Source of the DNA: Apostichopus japonicus
Taxonomy: Eukaryota > Echinodermata > Holothuroidea > Aspidochirotida > Stichopodidae
Direction: 5' to 3'
Length of the DNA: 64,000 bases
Assembly (NCBI RefSeq): GCF_037975245.1
Contig: NC_092577.1
Span: forward strand, 24,611,398-24,675,397
Under the pieces are notes generated by a model. It was not told where the DNA came from. It searched no databases and worked only from the letters and a program-made list of their open reading frames with translations. This document shows positions 33,142 to 44,029 of the stretch, one piece after another. Every line of letters begins with the position of its first letter. Within the stretch, counting starts at the first letter, position 1. The position numbers and the translations under genes were made by a program.

Positions 33142-36100
33142 ATGGCCCATACATTTTCAGTTGCAACTTTCAACGTCAATGGCATGAGGGATCATCGCAA
33201 GCGCAGTCGCATTTTCCAATATTGTATTTCAATGGAAGTCGACTGCGTTTGCCTGCAGGAAACACATATTTTGGAAGAAGATGTCCCTCTATGGGCTTAC
33301 GAGTGGGGTGGTGGGCTGCATGCTTCGTTTGGTTCGTCTTCATCCTGTGGCACTGTCATCCTTCTGTCACCTCGTCAGGCGGGTTTTGCCACTAGGGTGG
33401 AGACGGATCACGAGGGCCGATTGGTTTGCATTCTATTCAAGTATCCACAGGGTAACATCTCCCTTTGCAATGTGTATGCTCCCAATCGGCCTTCTGCTAG
33501 ACGAGAATTTTTTAACACGCTACCTTCCTTTGTTCCTGGTAGTGCACCATGTGTCATGGTCGGAGACTTTAACTGTGTCCCAGGTCTTGACAGACTCGGG
33601 GCTTCTGTGTCTGTCACAGAATTGGACAGATTCACTTCGGCACACCATTTAGCCGATGTCTGGAGGCATATGCACCCGTGTAGTACGGTGTATACGTGGA
33701 TGAGGCCTAACGGAGAAGATGCCTCCAGGATAGATCGAGTGTATGCGCCCGTAAGTTTTAAATTTTCGGGTTGCGAGACGCTCAGCTGTCCGCTCTCTGA
33801 CCATGACACTGTAGTAGCACGTTTTGTTTTGCCTTCCATTTTCCCGATCGGGCGGGGCCTATGGAAGCTTAACTGTCGGATTCTTGGCGAGGCAGAGTTC
33901 CGCCAAGGTTTCGAGACCAGGTACAAAGGATGGCAAACATTGAAGCCGGCCTTTGCTTCTACATCCCAATGGTGGGATGATGTCAAGATGTCAAGCGCAT
34001 CAAACGCTTCGCAATTCAGTATTGCGTGACCCGCGCACGGCGTCGAAGAGAACATTTTTCGAAGCTGTGCGCGGAGGTGAAGTTTGGCGACCCTTCGGCT
34101 GTCATCGCTTTGCAGACCTATCTCGATGAAAAGTACCACAGTGCCCGCGTCAGGGCCCGTGTCGAAGCGGTGGAAGCCGAGGAACGCCCTTCACTGAGGT
34201 TTTACCAGTCCGTAAGCTCATCGGCGTGTGACAGACGCGTCCCATCTGTGCGCGCTACTAATGGGACCGTGGTTAGTGACCCTCACGGCATTGTCCGCGT
34301 ATACAAGGATTATTATTTGAGTTTCTTTACGCGTGGCAGTGTCGACTTGTCGGCACAGGCCGATTTATTGAGGGGAATCTCAAAAACCGTTCCCCACGAT
34401 GTCAATGATATTTTGGGGGGCGGAATAACCACTGTTGAGCTTTGGAAGGCGCTTTCGAAGATGAAGAATGGCAAGTCCCCGGGTTCGGACGGGCTTCCGA
34501 GGGAGTTCTACCGAACCTTCTGGGCAATAATAGGACCCGACCTCAGAGCCGTCTTCGAGGACGCCTTCCAAAACGGACTGTTAAACCAAAGTCAACGTCT
34601 GGGCATGATTACTTTGCTGCCCAAGTCTGGTGACCCCTTGGACCCTCATAACAAGCGTCCAATCACCTTGTTAAATGTAGACTACAAGTTGTTGGCTAAG
34701 GCTTTGTGCAACCGCCTTGCACTGGCTATGCCGCATCTTGTGGGTGATCTCCAGACTTGTGCAGTGAAGGGTCATTGCATCCAGCAGAACTTGTGGTTGA
34801 TGCGCGACTTGACCGACTTTGTTATTGAACGAGATCTGCCATGTGCATTGGTGTCTCTGGACCAGCAGAAGGCATTTGACATGGTGGATCGGGGGTTTTT
34901 AATGAATGTATTGGAGACGTTTCACTTGCACCCGGTTTTTCGTAAATGGATTTCTGTTTTGTATCAGTACAGTTTCAGTTCTGTTATCGTAAATGGGTTT
35001 TGTTCGGAGGTTTTTAACGTGGAGAGGGGGGTGCGCCAGGGGTGCCCTCTGTCTCCATTACTTTATGTTTTGTTTAGCGAGTCCCTGTCTCGTCTTTTGG
35101 AAAGGGACTCAAGACTTGTTCCATTCGTTGTGCCAGGGGTGCCAAAGTTAAGTGCGTTCAATATGCAGATGACGTCACGTGTGTTATTTCGAGTCTGGGC
35201 TCCTTTCGTGCCCTCTCGCAGGATTTATCTATCTTTGAGAGAGCTACCGGGGCGAAGTTGAATCCGGAAAAGACAAAGGGCCTTCGCCTTGGTAGCTGGA
35301 GATACAGAGACTTACCATTCGGTGCATCGTGGTCGGATCAAAATATCAAAATTAATGGTATATGGTTCGGCTGTGATGCACCTTGTGATGTAACCTGGAA
35401 CGAGAGGGCTGAGGTTCTTGAGAGCAGGCTCGAAACCTTTGGCACCCGCTGGCTTTCGATCCTAGGGAAAGTCACCGTAATTAATCGTTTTGTTTCGCCC
35501 ATCTTGTGGTACCCGGGCGCGGTGTAGCCAATTCCGCGTCGCGTCCTGGTGCGGTTGGAGAGAGCGATATTTTCATTTATTTGGTCGGGTGGTACAGAGC
35601 TTGTCAAAAGGGCGGTAATGTACCAAAAACTGGAGAAGGGTGGGTTAGGGGTGGTTCATCTGGGAAGTAAATTAACCTTTTTGTTATTTAAGCAGTTGTT
35701 TGTAGCGGTAACTGACCCAGGGTTGCCTTGTTCATATTTTTTACGTTTTTGGGGCGGTTTGCAACTGCATCGATGGGTCCTCGCGCTGTTTAGCAACAGA
35801 GAACCGCATAGTAGTACTCCAAACAGGGTGGTGCGTGTCATTTGCTCCGCTCTGATTGAGTTGCCCCCTGTTGACCTGTCACAGCCGGCCCTCGTTCACA
35901 GTTCGTTGCAGGATAGGGCCTTGAATGCAATTTTTGTCCAGGGACGTCATTCTGCCGAAGTATGGCGTTCGGTGCATTCAAGGCTGAATGGTGGCAGGCT
36001 CCGTGATCTTGCATGGAGAATTGCACACGGTGCCTTGGTGACGAACCTAAAAAGACACCATTGGCGATTGGGTGATGGACTGTGCCCGAGGACCGGCTGT

Positions 36101-36515
36101 GACAGCTTAGAGAGTACCGCTCATGTTTTTTGGCATTGTTGCTTTTGTAGTAAACTTATGGGAGTGGTTCCAGACCTGGACCGACCGTGTTACGGGAGAC
36201 CGTTCATGGTCGGTAGGACAGGGCTTTATTTTATATGGGGTGGACCCTCCAGTTTGTTCGGTTGCTGTTTTGCATCGCATTATATTTGTTTGCTCTATTG
36301 TAAAAAAACATGTTTGGCGGAATAGATGTGATGTGGTTTTTAGGGGGAAATTTGCCAGTTGGCAGGCAGTCCTGGAGGCGGTGAAGTCTGATATTCGCCT
36401 TCAGATTGAAGGCGATTTTCGCCGTTTATCTGGGCCTGCCTTTTTTGGACGCTGGTGTGCTGGGGAGGGGTTTTTCGTTTCGCTCCGTACTGGTCGTCCT
36501 TTTGTGGTTTTTTGA
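33142..36515 (+). pseudogene. LINE ORF2 (endonuclease-RT), multiply broken, copy 2
   Basis: The same endonuclease-RT protein as copy 1, in at least four frame segments. The endonuclease part is open from 33142 but has small in-frame deletions near 33582 and 33614. A short insertion near 33988 (GATGTCAAGATGTCAAGCGC) shifts the frame. RT resumes at about 34026 and keeps SLDQQKAFDMVD and GVRQGCPLSPLL. A one-base loss in the G run near 35139 shifts the frame just before YADD, so the catalytic motif is not read in frame. At 35525-35527 TAT has become TAG. A further shift near 36140 separates the C-terminal part, which ends at 36515. Confidence 0.9.
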
Positions 36516-36689
36516 ATGTTTGAGTGGGGGGTTGGGCGTTTTGTCTCTGCAGGTCGGCGGGCGTATGTTTTATTGGCTCGCTTGACCTGAGTTTCGTTTT
36601 TCAGAATGGGATGTTTCGGTAGTGCCGTTTGGCCGTGACGTTTTATATCCCGCACGGCAGGTCACGTAAAAAGCACTCCTTCTCATTTT

Positions 36690-38210
36690 CTCCGGGGGGT
36701 CACATAAAATAGCCTCAGCATGTGATTATTTTAGTTTCACATCTTCTGGTACATTGCCTTTCATGATGACATGAAAGTTTCCTTGCCTTACACCACGTCT
36801 GTTAATATTACTTTCCAAGTTTTGGATACACTCCTTGATGTATGCTCCAGCATCTAGACTTCTCTGTTGGCAGGCAACATTTGCTGCTGAGAATACTCTC
36901 ACAATTTCCAAGTTCAGTAACTCTTGCAATCCCATGTAACAAACAAAACACTGTTCTGTGTATTGGAATAGACTTGAGGATATAATTAGGGAGTTTCAGT
37001 ACTAACTGTAAATGTTCCAGTCTGTTTTTGAAGTTGGTGATAATTCCCCCTGATCTGACAATATGTGTTCCAGAAACATCTGATCTCCCGAGAGGTAGAA
37101 CTCATTCTGAGCCTTCTGTGCTGCAGAAATTTCTTTGTCAAGGTATCCCTCTGGAAAACCAAGATTTTCTTCCAAATTATCTCTTGAGTCATCTTCGTAA
37201 AATATTGATATTGGTACAATTTCTGTCGGACTCTGGAAAGAACATCCATACAGCACCGCTTCATTATTAACTACACTAATTGCCATAAATGTACTCTTGC
37301 GTCCCCCCCCCCCCCATCTCTCTGCCATCACCATAAAGACGCCACTTCACTGGACTCTGAAGCCAGAAGTAACGAAATGAAGGTACTTCCATTCACCTAT
37401 CAAGGTTAATCTTCCAGCCTGTAGAGGTTCTCTGTGGAAGAAGAATACTCTCAAATTCTTTCCGATATAGCTTTTTCGGTTTCTTTTCTTCATACGTAGA
37501 TGGAATAAGTCCATGAAGTTTCTTTCTTAGCTGATCAAATTGTCTAGTGCCACCATACTTATCGTGAAGGTGTATAACATCTGTAGCTGACAAACGCATA
37601 CTGTTCATTCCAGCTTCCTTCACAATTTTGTCGAGCATAATTCTCTCTTTGTTTTTGGATTGCTGGAAACCCTTAATAAAGGTCTTCAAGTGGACTTTGT
37701 TGAAGTATCCATCAAAATTTGTCGTTTTGTTATGAATGTTATCACTGCTTGATGTGAAAAGTGTTGCAAATGTCCTAATGAGGCTTTCTGGGTTGCCCTC
37801 AAACTCTTTATGGCATAACTTTTTCATAGCCTTCCGCAAGACTGCCTTCTTCCTGTAACGGACTTTTTTGCCTATCATACTTTGAGAATGCTTCTTGGGT
37901 CTTTCTGATTTGCTACTGAGGTCAGGTGATTGGTCGTTTTCAAATGATAATATGCTCTTTCTATCTTCAGATGGTAACTTCCTCTTGGTAACATTGATGG
38001 CAAGCACTTTGTGTGGAAGCTGAAGCAAATCTTTCTTCAACAGATGGTTATGGCTCAGTCTGTTTCCTATGTTGCTTTCCAGTATATGTAACAAACTGCC
38101 CTCTTAAACCTTTGAAAAGGAATGCTTGCTCTTTTGCAATTTCTTTCTTTTGCAGCAAATTATCAATAAATGTATACCCTCGCCCTCCTTATGTGGTTAC
38201 TCGTTCCAGT
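36690..38210 (-). pseudogene. Unrecognised core with D...D...E pattern, N-terminal part of BRCT-tailed gene
   Basis: Minus-strand reading from about 38180: EGEGYTFIDNLLQKKEIAKEQAF then GLRGQFVTYTGKQHRKQTEP. After a frame change comes a Lys-rich stretch (about 38050-37400) with KKLYRKEFESILLPQ at its end. Past a TGA near 37390 the next block is VKWRLYGDGREMG, a C13 run (37303-37315) read as glycines, then KSTFMAISVVNNEAVLYGCSFQSPTEIVPISIFYEDDS, LEENLG, EFYLSGDQMFLE and LSPTSKTDWNIY. A last part, ESNINRRGVRQGNFHV (about 36840-36765), leads to the LINE boundary. GDG, SGDQMF and EGGEH (in the 31.3 kb half) have the spacing and motif style of an RNase H-fold nuclease; that is inference only. Confidence 0.5.
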
Positions 38211-38251
38211 TAATTGAAAGAGGTCTTTACATGCAAGAAACATTACCTCAC

Positions 38252-39043
38252 CTTGTTTCCATCCAGATTCACATGGCCAGTGTGAAGATCCATCCTTACT
38301 GTGTCTTGCTCAGTGGCAGGAGTCTTGGGGGTTGAAGTGTGATGGGGCCGGAATTGTTGGATTTTAGGAACTTCGTTAACTTTTTCTGTAGAGAATCTGC
38401 TGCCCTTGAATTCTATTTCTCCTTGATGTCATCATGTATTTTGGTGTAGTTAGTGAACCTCAATGGACTTATAGCACTGTTTACATTCTTCTGTGTTTCC
38501 ACTATGGAGGACTCTGTCTTTGGGTTGCTTTTCGTTGGAGTGGATCGCCTGCTTGGAATCTTTTTCACTGGAGTAGATTTACTGCCTGAGTACATTTTCT
38601 TCGTCCCTTTACTGCCTCTCATTTTGCTCTTGGGGGAAGAATGTGGTGAGCTCACTTCTACTGATGGGGACCAAGTGGTTTGGACATATTTTTTCAGTCT
38701 AGTGAAAACTACCAAGTGGATACCATCATGTTCCTCAGAAGTCACATGGTAAGGAGATGTCATGGCATGATTTTGATGAGCAGCAGCACTGAAAGTGTTG
38801 TACCACTCGCTCTCTTGGCACAGTCCATGCAGCCTTACAAACTGCTGCCCATATTTAACGATGCAGAGGAAATGATGGGGCTGAACTAGAACTGAAGTAA
38901 TTAACTCATAGCTGTCTCCAAACATACTGCACTTTTCTCGAATGGTAACTGGCTGATGGAACCTGTTTTTCCAATCTGTGACACTTAGTTCAGCAATGAG
39001 GAAATCTCTTGGAACCATTCTTTGTTTTCCAGCACTACAAGAC
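38252..39043 (-). pseudogene. Likely coding exon(s) of the minus-strand gene, linker region
   Basis: An acceptor-like TTTTTTGCAG precedes base 39043, and the open frame then runs CSAGKQRMVPRDFLIAELSVTDWKNRF, PHHFLCIVKYGQQFVRLHGL, EEHDGIHLVVFTRLKKYVQ. A Ser/Lys/Pro-rich stretch (SPHSSPKSKMRGSKGTKK, TPVKKIPSRRSTPTKS) continues to a stop at 38413. In another frame the sequence continues FSTEKVNEVPKIQQF...VRMDLHTGHVNLDGNK to a GTGAGG donor at 38251. The frame change near 38410 is either a splice event I cannot place or decay. Phase does not join directly to the exon at 39876-40588, so an exon may be missing between them. Function unknown. Confidence 0.45.
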
Positions 39044-39875
39044 CTGCATTTTTTTTACCTTTGTCTCTCTATATGGCTTACTTCATGTTCCAGAGACAGT
39101 TGAAAGATGCCATTGCTTTCTCAACTGACTTTGTAGTAAGTGTTACAATGGGCATACTTGGGTGAAGTAAACACAAACTCTTAAAACCTACTTTAGTACT
39201 TTGTTCACTTGTCATAGCAAGAAAAGCTACTAAGGATTCAGCTCAGCTGGTTTTTTGGTTATGACAAGAATGAAAAATTTGCAATCATAATTTGAGAAAG
39301 TAAAAAGTGCATACAGTAAAAAGATGCTTTGTCAGCTCACAATGCTGCAAGATGTTATGAACAGTAGCATTTAACACAGATTGCAATGACTAGTTGACTT
39401 CTACTTGCAAAAGGATCAAAACTGGAACATCCCATGAATAAACATTCTTGCATGTTCTCTCACATAGCACAAATTATATACTGTATGAACAATTACAGTA
39501 CATCCAAAATTAATTAAAAAACAATTACAGTACATCAAAAAGTAATACTGTAATACCAGTTAATGTAAACTACCCCAGAGGGTAACTTTTCCTGAATATT
39601 TTGGGTAAGAATTTTTTTTTTTTAGCAATGGCACTACGGTATAATGAAACAGGTCATTCGACTATGGCAGTACAAACCTCCACCAAACTTAATAAGGGTT
39701 CTTGTACTCAATATCACACAGCCACCTACTAAAAAGATATCAATACTTCCTACCCAGAGGTAATGTGTTTACAAGCTTTACCGAGGGTAAGCCCAGGTGA
39801 ACTTAGACCTCCACCAAAAACAATAAGGACCATCTGTTGAAAGTTACCCAACCCCTAAAAAAAAAGTCACTCTAC
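39044..39875. other. Intron-like DNA with small duplications
   Basis: No coding block seen. ACAATTACAGTACATC occurs twice near 39490-39535, and CCTCCACCAAA...AATAAGG occurs near 39677 and 39811. Confidence 0.5.
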
Positions 39876-40588
39876 CCCAGAGAAAGGATCATCTGCCGGT
39901 ATGGTCAGTCTCACTTCAGAAATATATCTTGCCAGTAACTCTCTTGGACCAAGTTTGGACCAAGTGGAGCTCCTGGATGAATAAACAGTTCCATGGATGA
40001 TACCATCTCGTAGCCAAACAATCACCTGAGTAACAAACTTAGTTATGTGCATTGGTGTACAGGACCGCATCCAAGTAGAGGCATCCAAAGTTCCCAAGGT
40101 GTTCTCTGTGTATGAAAATACACGCCTTTTCTTTGAAAAGAAGTCCAGCCCGAAGAGCTCCAGGTCAATGTCCATTGAACACAGGCCCAAGGAAAAAGTC
40201 ATTCGATGCGTTTTGCAATTAAGTGCAGCCTTGACTTCTTTTTGGATTGCTCTGCAAACATCGTTCTTTCTCACTAACTTCCTAAAGGCAAAGTCCTCTT
40301 TTAAAAGCGAGATACATTTTGCCATCTGATCATGCGCGATCTCATCCATCAATTTTCTATCCGGCCTTGAAAGGGTCAAGGTTGTGGGATGTAACCTTGT
40401 AACAGGGAGGAGCAAAGTTACATCAGTATCAATGCAGTTTGATTCCTGGTCCATTAAGAAACACACCGCTTTAAACTGGCTATCACACAACTTCAGTTCC
40501 CTGACGATGGCATTCAACCCTTGGGGCTTAATGTTGTAGGCTGCACCGCAAGAAACCAAACCACTGGCTGTGGAAATTTCATAGAAAC
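39876..40588 (-). CDS. Coding exon of unrecognised minus-strand gene (237 codons)
   Basis: A 713-nt exon with acceptor TCTCTCTCAG before 40588 and donor GTAGAG after 39876. The open frame reads GFYEISTASGLVSCGAAYNIKPQGLNAIVREL, then FKAVCFLMDQESNCIDTD, TRLHPTTLTLSRPDRKLMDEIAHDQMAKCISLLKEDFAFRKLVRKNDVC, and ends ELLARYISEVRLTIPADDPFSG. There is no stop and a cytoplasmic/nuclear-type composition with no membrane segment. Its start phase agrees with the end of the exon at 41416-41475. I do not recognise the fold. It lies upstream of, and on the same strand as, the D/D/E-pattern and BRCT blocks, so it may be the N-terminal half of that protein. Confidence 0.6.
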
Positions 40589-41415
40589 CTGAGAGAGAAA
40601 TGATAAAATGAGATCATGAGTATGCATGAAACAGTTTAACATTAATTAAAAAGTGTTACACTCTAGTCTTTGTTTCTCCAATGTACCAGAACCAAAATCA
40701 CCCAGAGCAGACACACCACTTTCTGTCTACCCGGCTGCCACTTGGTACAAAGAATCCAGTCCACCTTTAACTGATATAAATTACTATGTGGAAGCAAAGG
40801 CAACAGGGCACAATGGGTACCCATGGGATACTCGGACTGTGAGCTTGCTTACTAACTTTTCTGATCATTTTCAAACATGGTCAGGACTGCCTACTCATCA
40901 ATACAAATGAACATGATCATAGGATAGATGATAGGTTAAAGTCTGTTATTAATATTGCTGTGTAACAAAATCTGTCATATACGATATGTAGGGAATTGGA
41001 CATGTTATTTTTTAAGAATAACACTTTTTACATTAAGCACCACCCACTCATTACTATGCACCATACTGTCCACAAAAGCATGAAGGGCACAACTTAAGAC
41101 ATTTTGGCCAACAAACTGACTAAATGTGGTAGCTAACAGCCCTATCGTAAGTTTGCATGTTTACAAGCTAAAGTGTCGCATCCACACACATGTAAACCAA
41201 CTTGAATGGTACAGCTACAGCTATACAAAGCTGCCTTTGGTATCATTTACCGAAATGGATCAAGTGATCTTAATAACTAACATTGCTCTTAATTGGCTTG
41301 ATAATCTTAACCACCCTATTGTTGAGCTTGTATTGTTGCACATTGTTAGTGGGAAAGAACGGAGCCCTGTGACTCAGGGTTTCATACAGGCTATAATTTA
41401 TACATTCCTTCATAC

Positions 41416-41475
41416 CTTCTTTACTTTCATGGACCTCAGGTTGACCATGTACATCAGATGATCCTTGAGGTTGCC
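41416..41475 (-). CDS. Small exon of the minus-strand gene
   Basis: Sixty nucleotides between TTCACACCACAG and GTATGA. In the frame that joins the next exon it reads QPQGSSDVHGQPEVHESKE. The downstream phase matches exon 39876-40588; the upstream phase is off by one from exon 42739-42823, so a further small exon or an error lies between them. Confidence 0.45.
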
Positions 41476-42738
41476 CTGTGGTGTGAAGCAAAATGAAAAA
41501 AATTGTAAACCATAACAATGAAGATTTACCATATGCAGGTATACCAACCATGGTGCAAAATACCCACATCTCCCTTCTCCAACAACTTGAGTGCTCAGCA
41601 CTTACATTCGCGGCTCTAGTGAAAGAATGACAATTTGTATCTGACTTGAACTAAGGTTGCACTAAGGTTTGAAAGATAAGGTGTGGGGCTGTGGGTGACT
41701 GCTTACGTCCTTTCATTAGTTCATGAGAAAGACAAGGTATTCCTATTAATTTTGCCAGGGACCTGCTTTGGCAGAGTATTATAACAAAGAAAACCAACCG
41801 TGTCCACAATACAAAGACATTGCTTGTTTATGCAGCCAGTGCTGTGCATGCTTGAATGAACTTGACTCAGAGAGCACCAAAAATTTACTTTGTCTTGACC
41901 ATTTGGAAGAACCCAGTGATGCCAACTGTCAGCTGAGCAAAATGACTCATGTATCAATGATATTTTAAACCGTTGTGTGTAACATTTCAATGTTAAACAC
42001 TCCTGTAGAAATGATATTTTGTGCATGATTAGAATGTAAATGACTAGACTATCACTGTTTGCGCTCATTACAAAATTGGCTAAAAAGTGCGAACAACACA
42101 CTAAATCTGTAACTTCTACTTTTTAGGATAGAAATTGAAATAATTTGAACATATGCACCATTTTGTATATAGTCTATTTTGGGCATTACAGTCCATGCTG
42201 AGGGTGGTCAAGACATGTTTTTAGAGGTGACTATTTATAATTTATGAACAATTCATACAAATCCTGACTGAATTTATTGGTCGGTCTTCCTTTGGCCGGT
42301 CGGTTGGTCGGTCGGTCTTCCTTTTTACCTATTGTTATGCAGAAATTTGCAGCTACACAGTGGGGCTCTACTCTGATCTGACTGGTAGCAATGAACTGTG
42401 GTTTTATGACATAGGAGCAGACGGTTTAAAAAGCAGTCGTATTTAAGTTAAGTTGTTTTGTGTCTAAGGGGTTGAGAAGGTATTATAAAAAAAAAACAAT
42501 CTGGTAAACTATTTGTTTTTCTACATAGTTTGCTCCACACCTCTACCACCTCCCTTGACTTACATAAGATACTTAGCCATTTCTCACACAAACAGTAACA
42601 TATATAAATGATGTTAACACAGGGTACTGTGGAGCCGAATGTGTGGCTTGCAACCCCATTGTTGAGTGGCAAGTTTAAAAAGCACTGACAGCTGCCTATA
42701 CATGTAGTAAAACATCCAAAAATAGACTGGCATCTCAC

Positions 42739-42823
42739 CTTGTGTAACTGATTGTTGGTTGACTACATCTCTGACGCTGTTTTCTTGGCTTCGCTACTTG
42801 TTGTTCCTCATCAGATTGTGAAC
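42739..42823 (-). CDS. Small exon of the minus-strand gene
   Basis: Eighty-five nucleotides with acceptor TTATAAG and donor GTGAGA. It reads SQSDEEQQVAKPRKQRQRC, then SQPTISYT. Its phase joins exon 43819-44006 correctly (..EYEEG-SQSDEE..). The region is charged and low in complexity, probably a linker. Confidence 0.5.
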
Positions 42824-43818
42824 CTTATAACAATAGAAACACATGAACTGACTCAGACATTGTTCTGTACACGTAACAATTGGAATGGCAGATGGCCCTG
42901 ATAGGAATATAGAAATGGGTGGAATATGAAGCACAAACAGATCTCAAACCCATGTCTGAACAGACTGACCCTACCCTTCACAGCAGATTTGAATACATTT
43001 GAATATTAAATTGAGATCGTAAATTTTCTTCAAAATAAGCTACGCCGGCAGTATCCTAGAAACCCACAAATTGTTAACATTGTTTTGGCCCAATTTCATC
43101 CTTTGAGACATGACAAGACAACATATCAATTTCAGGCAATTCTGAGAGGGTCGATGTGGAATTGATCCAAAAATATTTTTATATATATTATACAACTCCG
43201 GATTAGGAATAAGCTCCTAGTCTACAAAATATGGTGACTGCTTAAATTCCTTTCCAATCAGTCTCAGTTTTACCAGGAATTCTTTATGCAATAAAAGTTG
43301 ATATGTTCCTAGTTTCTTCCAATCTGAATATCCTCAAACCTATTTTAAACCAAGTACAAATTAGACCTTGAATATAAGGACTGGACAGCTGGTGCAATTG
43401 CTCTCCTTGGTTTAACAAAAATAGTCTAAAAGGGGAAATAAATCACACTCCTTAAAACCATGTCAAATTGTTTCAATTCATCCTCCAAAACAAAATTGCT
43501 CACCTCAAACAATATATATGTGTAAAATTTGCAACCTTGTGACATTCATTAATGGATACAGCACAGGTCTAAGTATGTAATATATGGTAATACTTTCTGG
43601 AGTATCAAACTTGGTCTCATACAGGATTACTGTATGTTAATGTTAAAGGGTGCAAATAGTCTCCTAGTCACCCTAAGTAGGGCAAAATTGAAAAAGTGCA
43701 TTTGACAAGGAGGGCTAAATTATTTTCACAAGTGAGCATTTAGTGGCTCTCCTTGGTTTTCTAAAATGAGGTCTGACAAATATGACAATAAAATAACAAG
43801 TGAAAGGCTGAAGCCTAC

Positions 43819-44006
43819 CTTCCTCATATTCAAGCACTTCAACGTTCACCTCCACAATGCTCCCTTGTGAGAAGATCTTCACAGTTCGCTCGAACCGATC
43901 CACTTGTAAAATTTCTGCCACCTCTGGACTATTTGGGCCAGCTACTGACACAGCGCCAACTGAGTTCTGCTCACTTTTCTCTGGTTTCTTCTTTGTTTTC
44001 GCTGAC
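43819..44006 (-). CDS. Exon of the minus-strand gene
   Basis: A 188-nt exon with acceptor TTTAATAG before 44006 and donor GTAGGC after 43819. It reads a Lys-rich start (SAKTKKKPEKSEQNS) and then SPEVAEILQVDRFERTVKIFSQGSIVEVNVEVLEYEEG. The downstream phase fits the next exon. Alternating hydrophobic residues in the second half suggest a small beta-rich segment, but no family is recognised. Confidence 0.5.
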
Positions 44007-44029
44007 CTATTAAAGGTGTAAAACAAGAG

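Larger units (their letters stand above)
31760..36674 (+). mobile_element. Tx1/L1-type LINE, full-length copy 2
   Basis: Same layout as copy 1: 5' UTR from ACAGTTGGCTTCGTGGAG, ORF1 at 32003, ORF2 at 33142, and a 3' end at ACGTAAAAAGC (36674). No convincing target duplication is visible. It interrupts the minus-strand BRCT gene within coding sequence, between DPPGENEK (right of the LINE) and the LSGLVPN-like block (left). Shared residues in the C-terminal half of ORF2 group it with copy 3 rather than copies 1 and 4. Confidence 0.9.

Noticed and set aside
31740-36690. Target-site duplication around LINE copy 2
   Set aside because: Flanks CATGAGAATTG (left) and CTCCTTCTCATTT (right) share no convincing direct repeat.
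41768-41968. Cys-rich 66-codon frame on the plus strand (MAEYYNKENQPCPQYKDIA)
   Set aside because: No domain, no splice context, and an equally long frame lies on the opposite strand.
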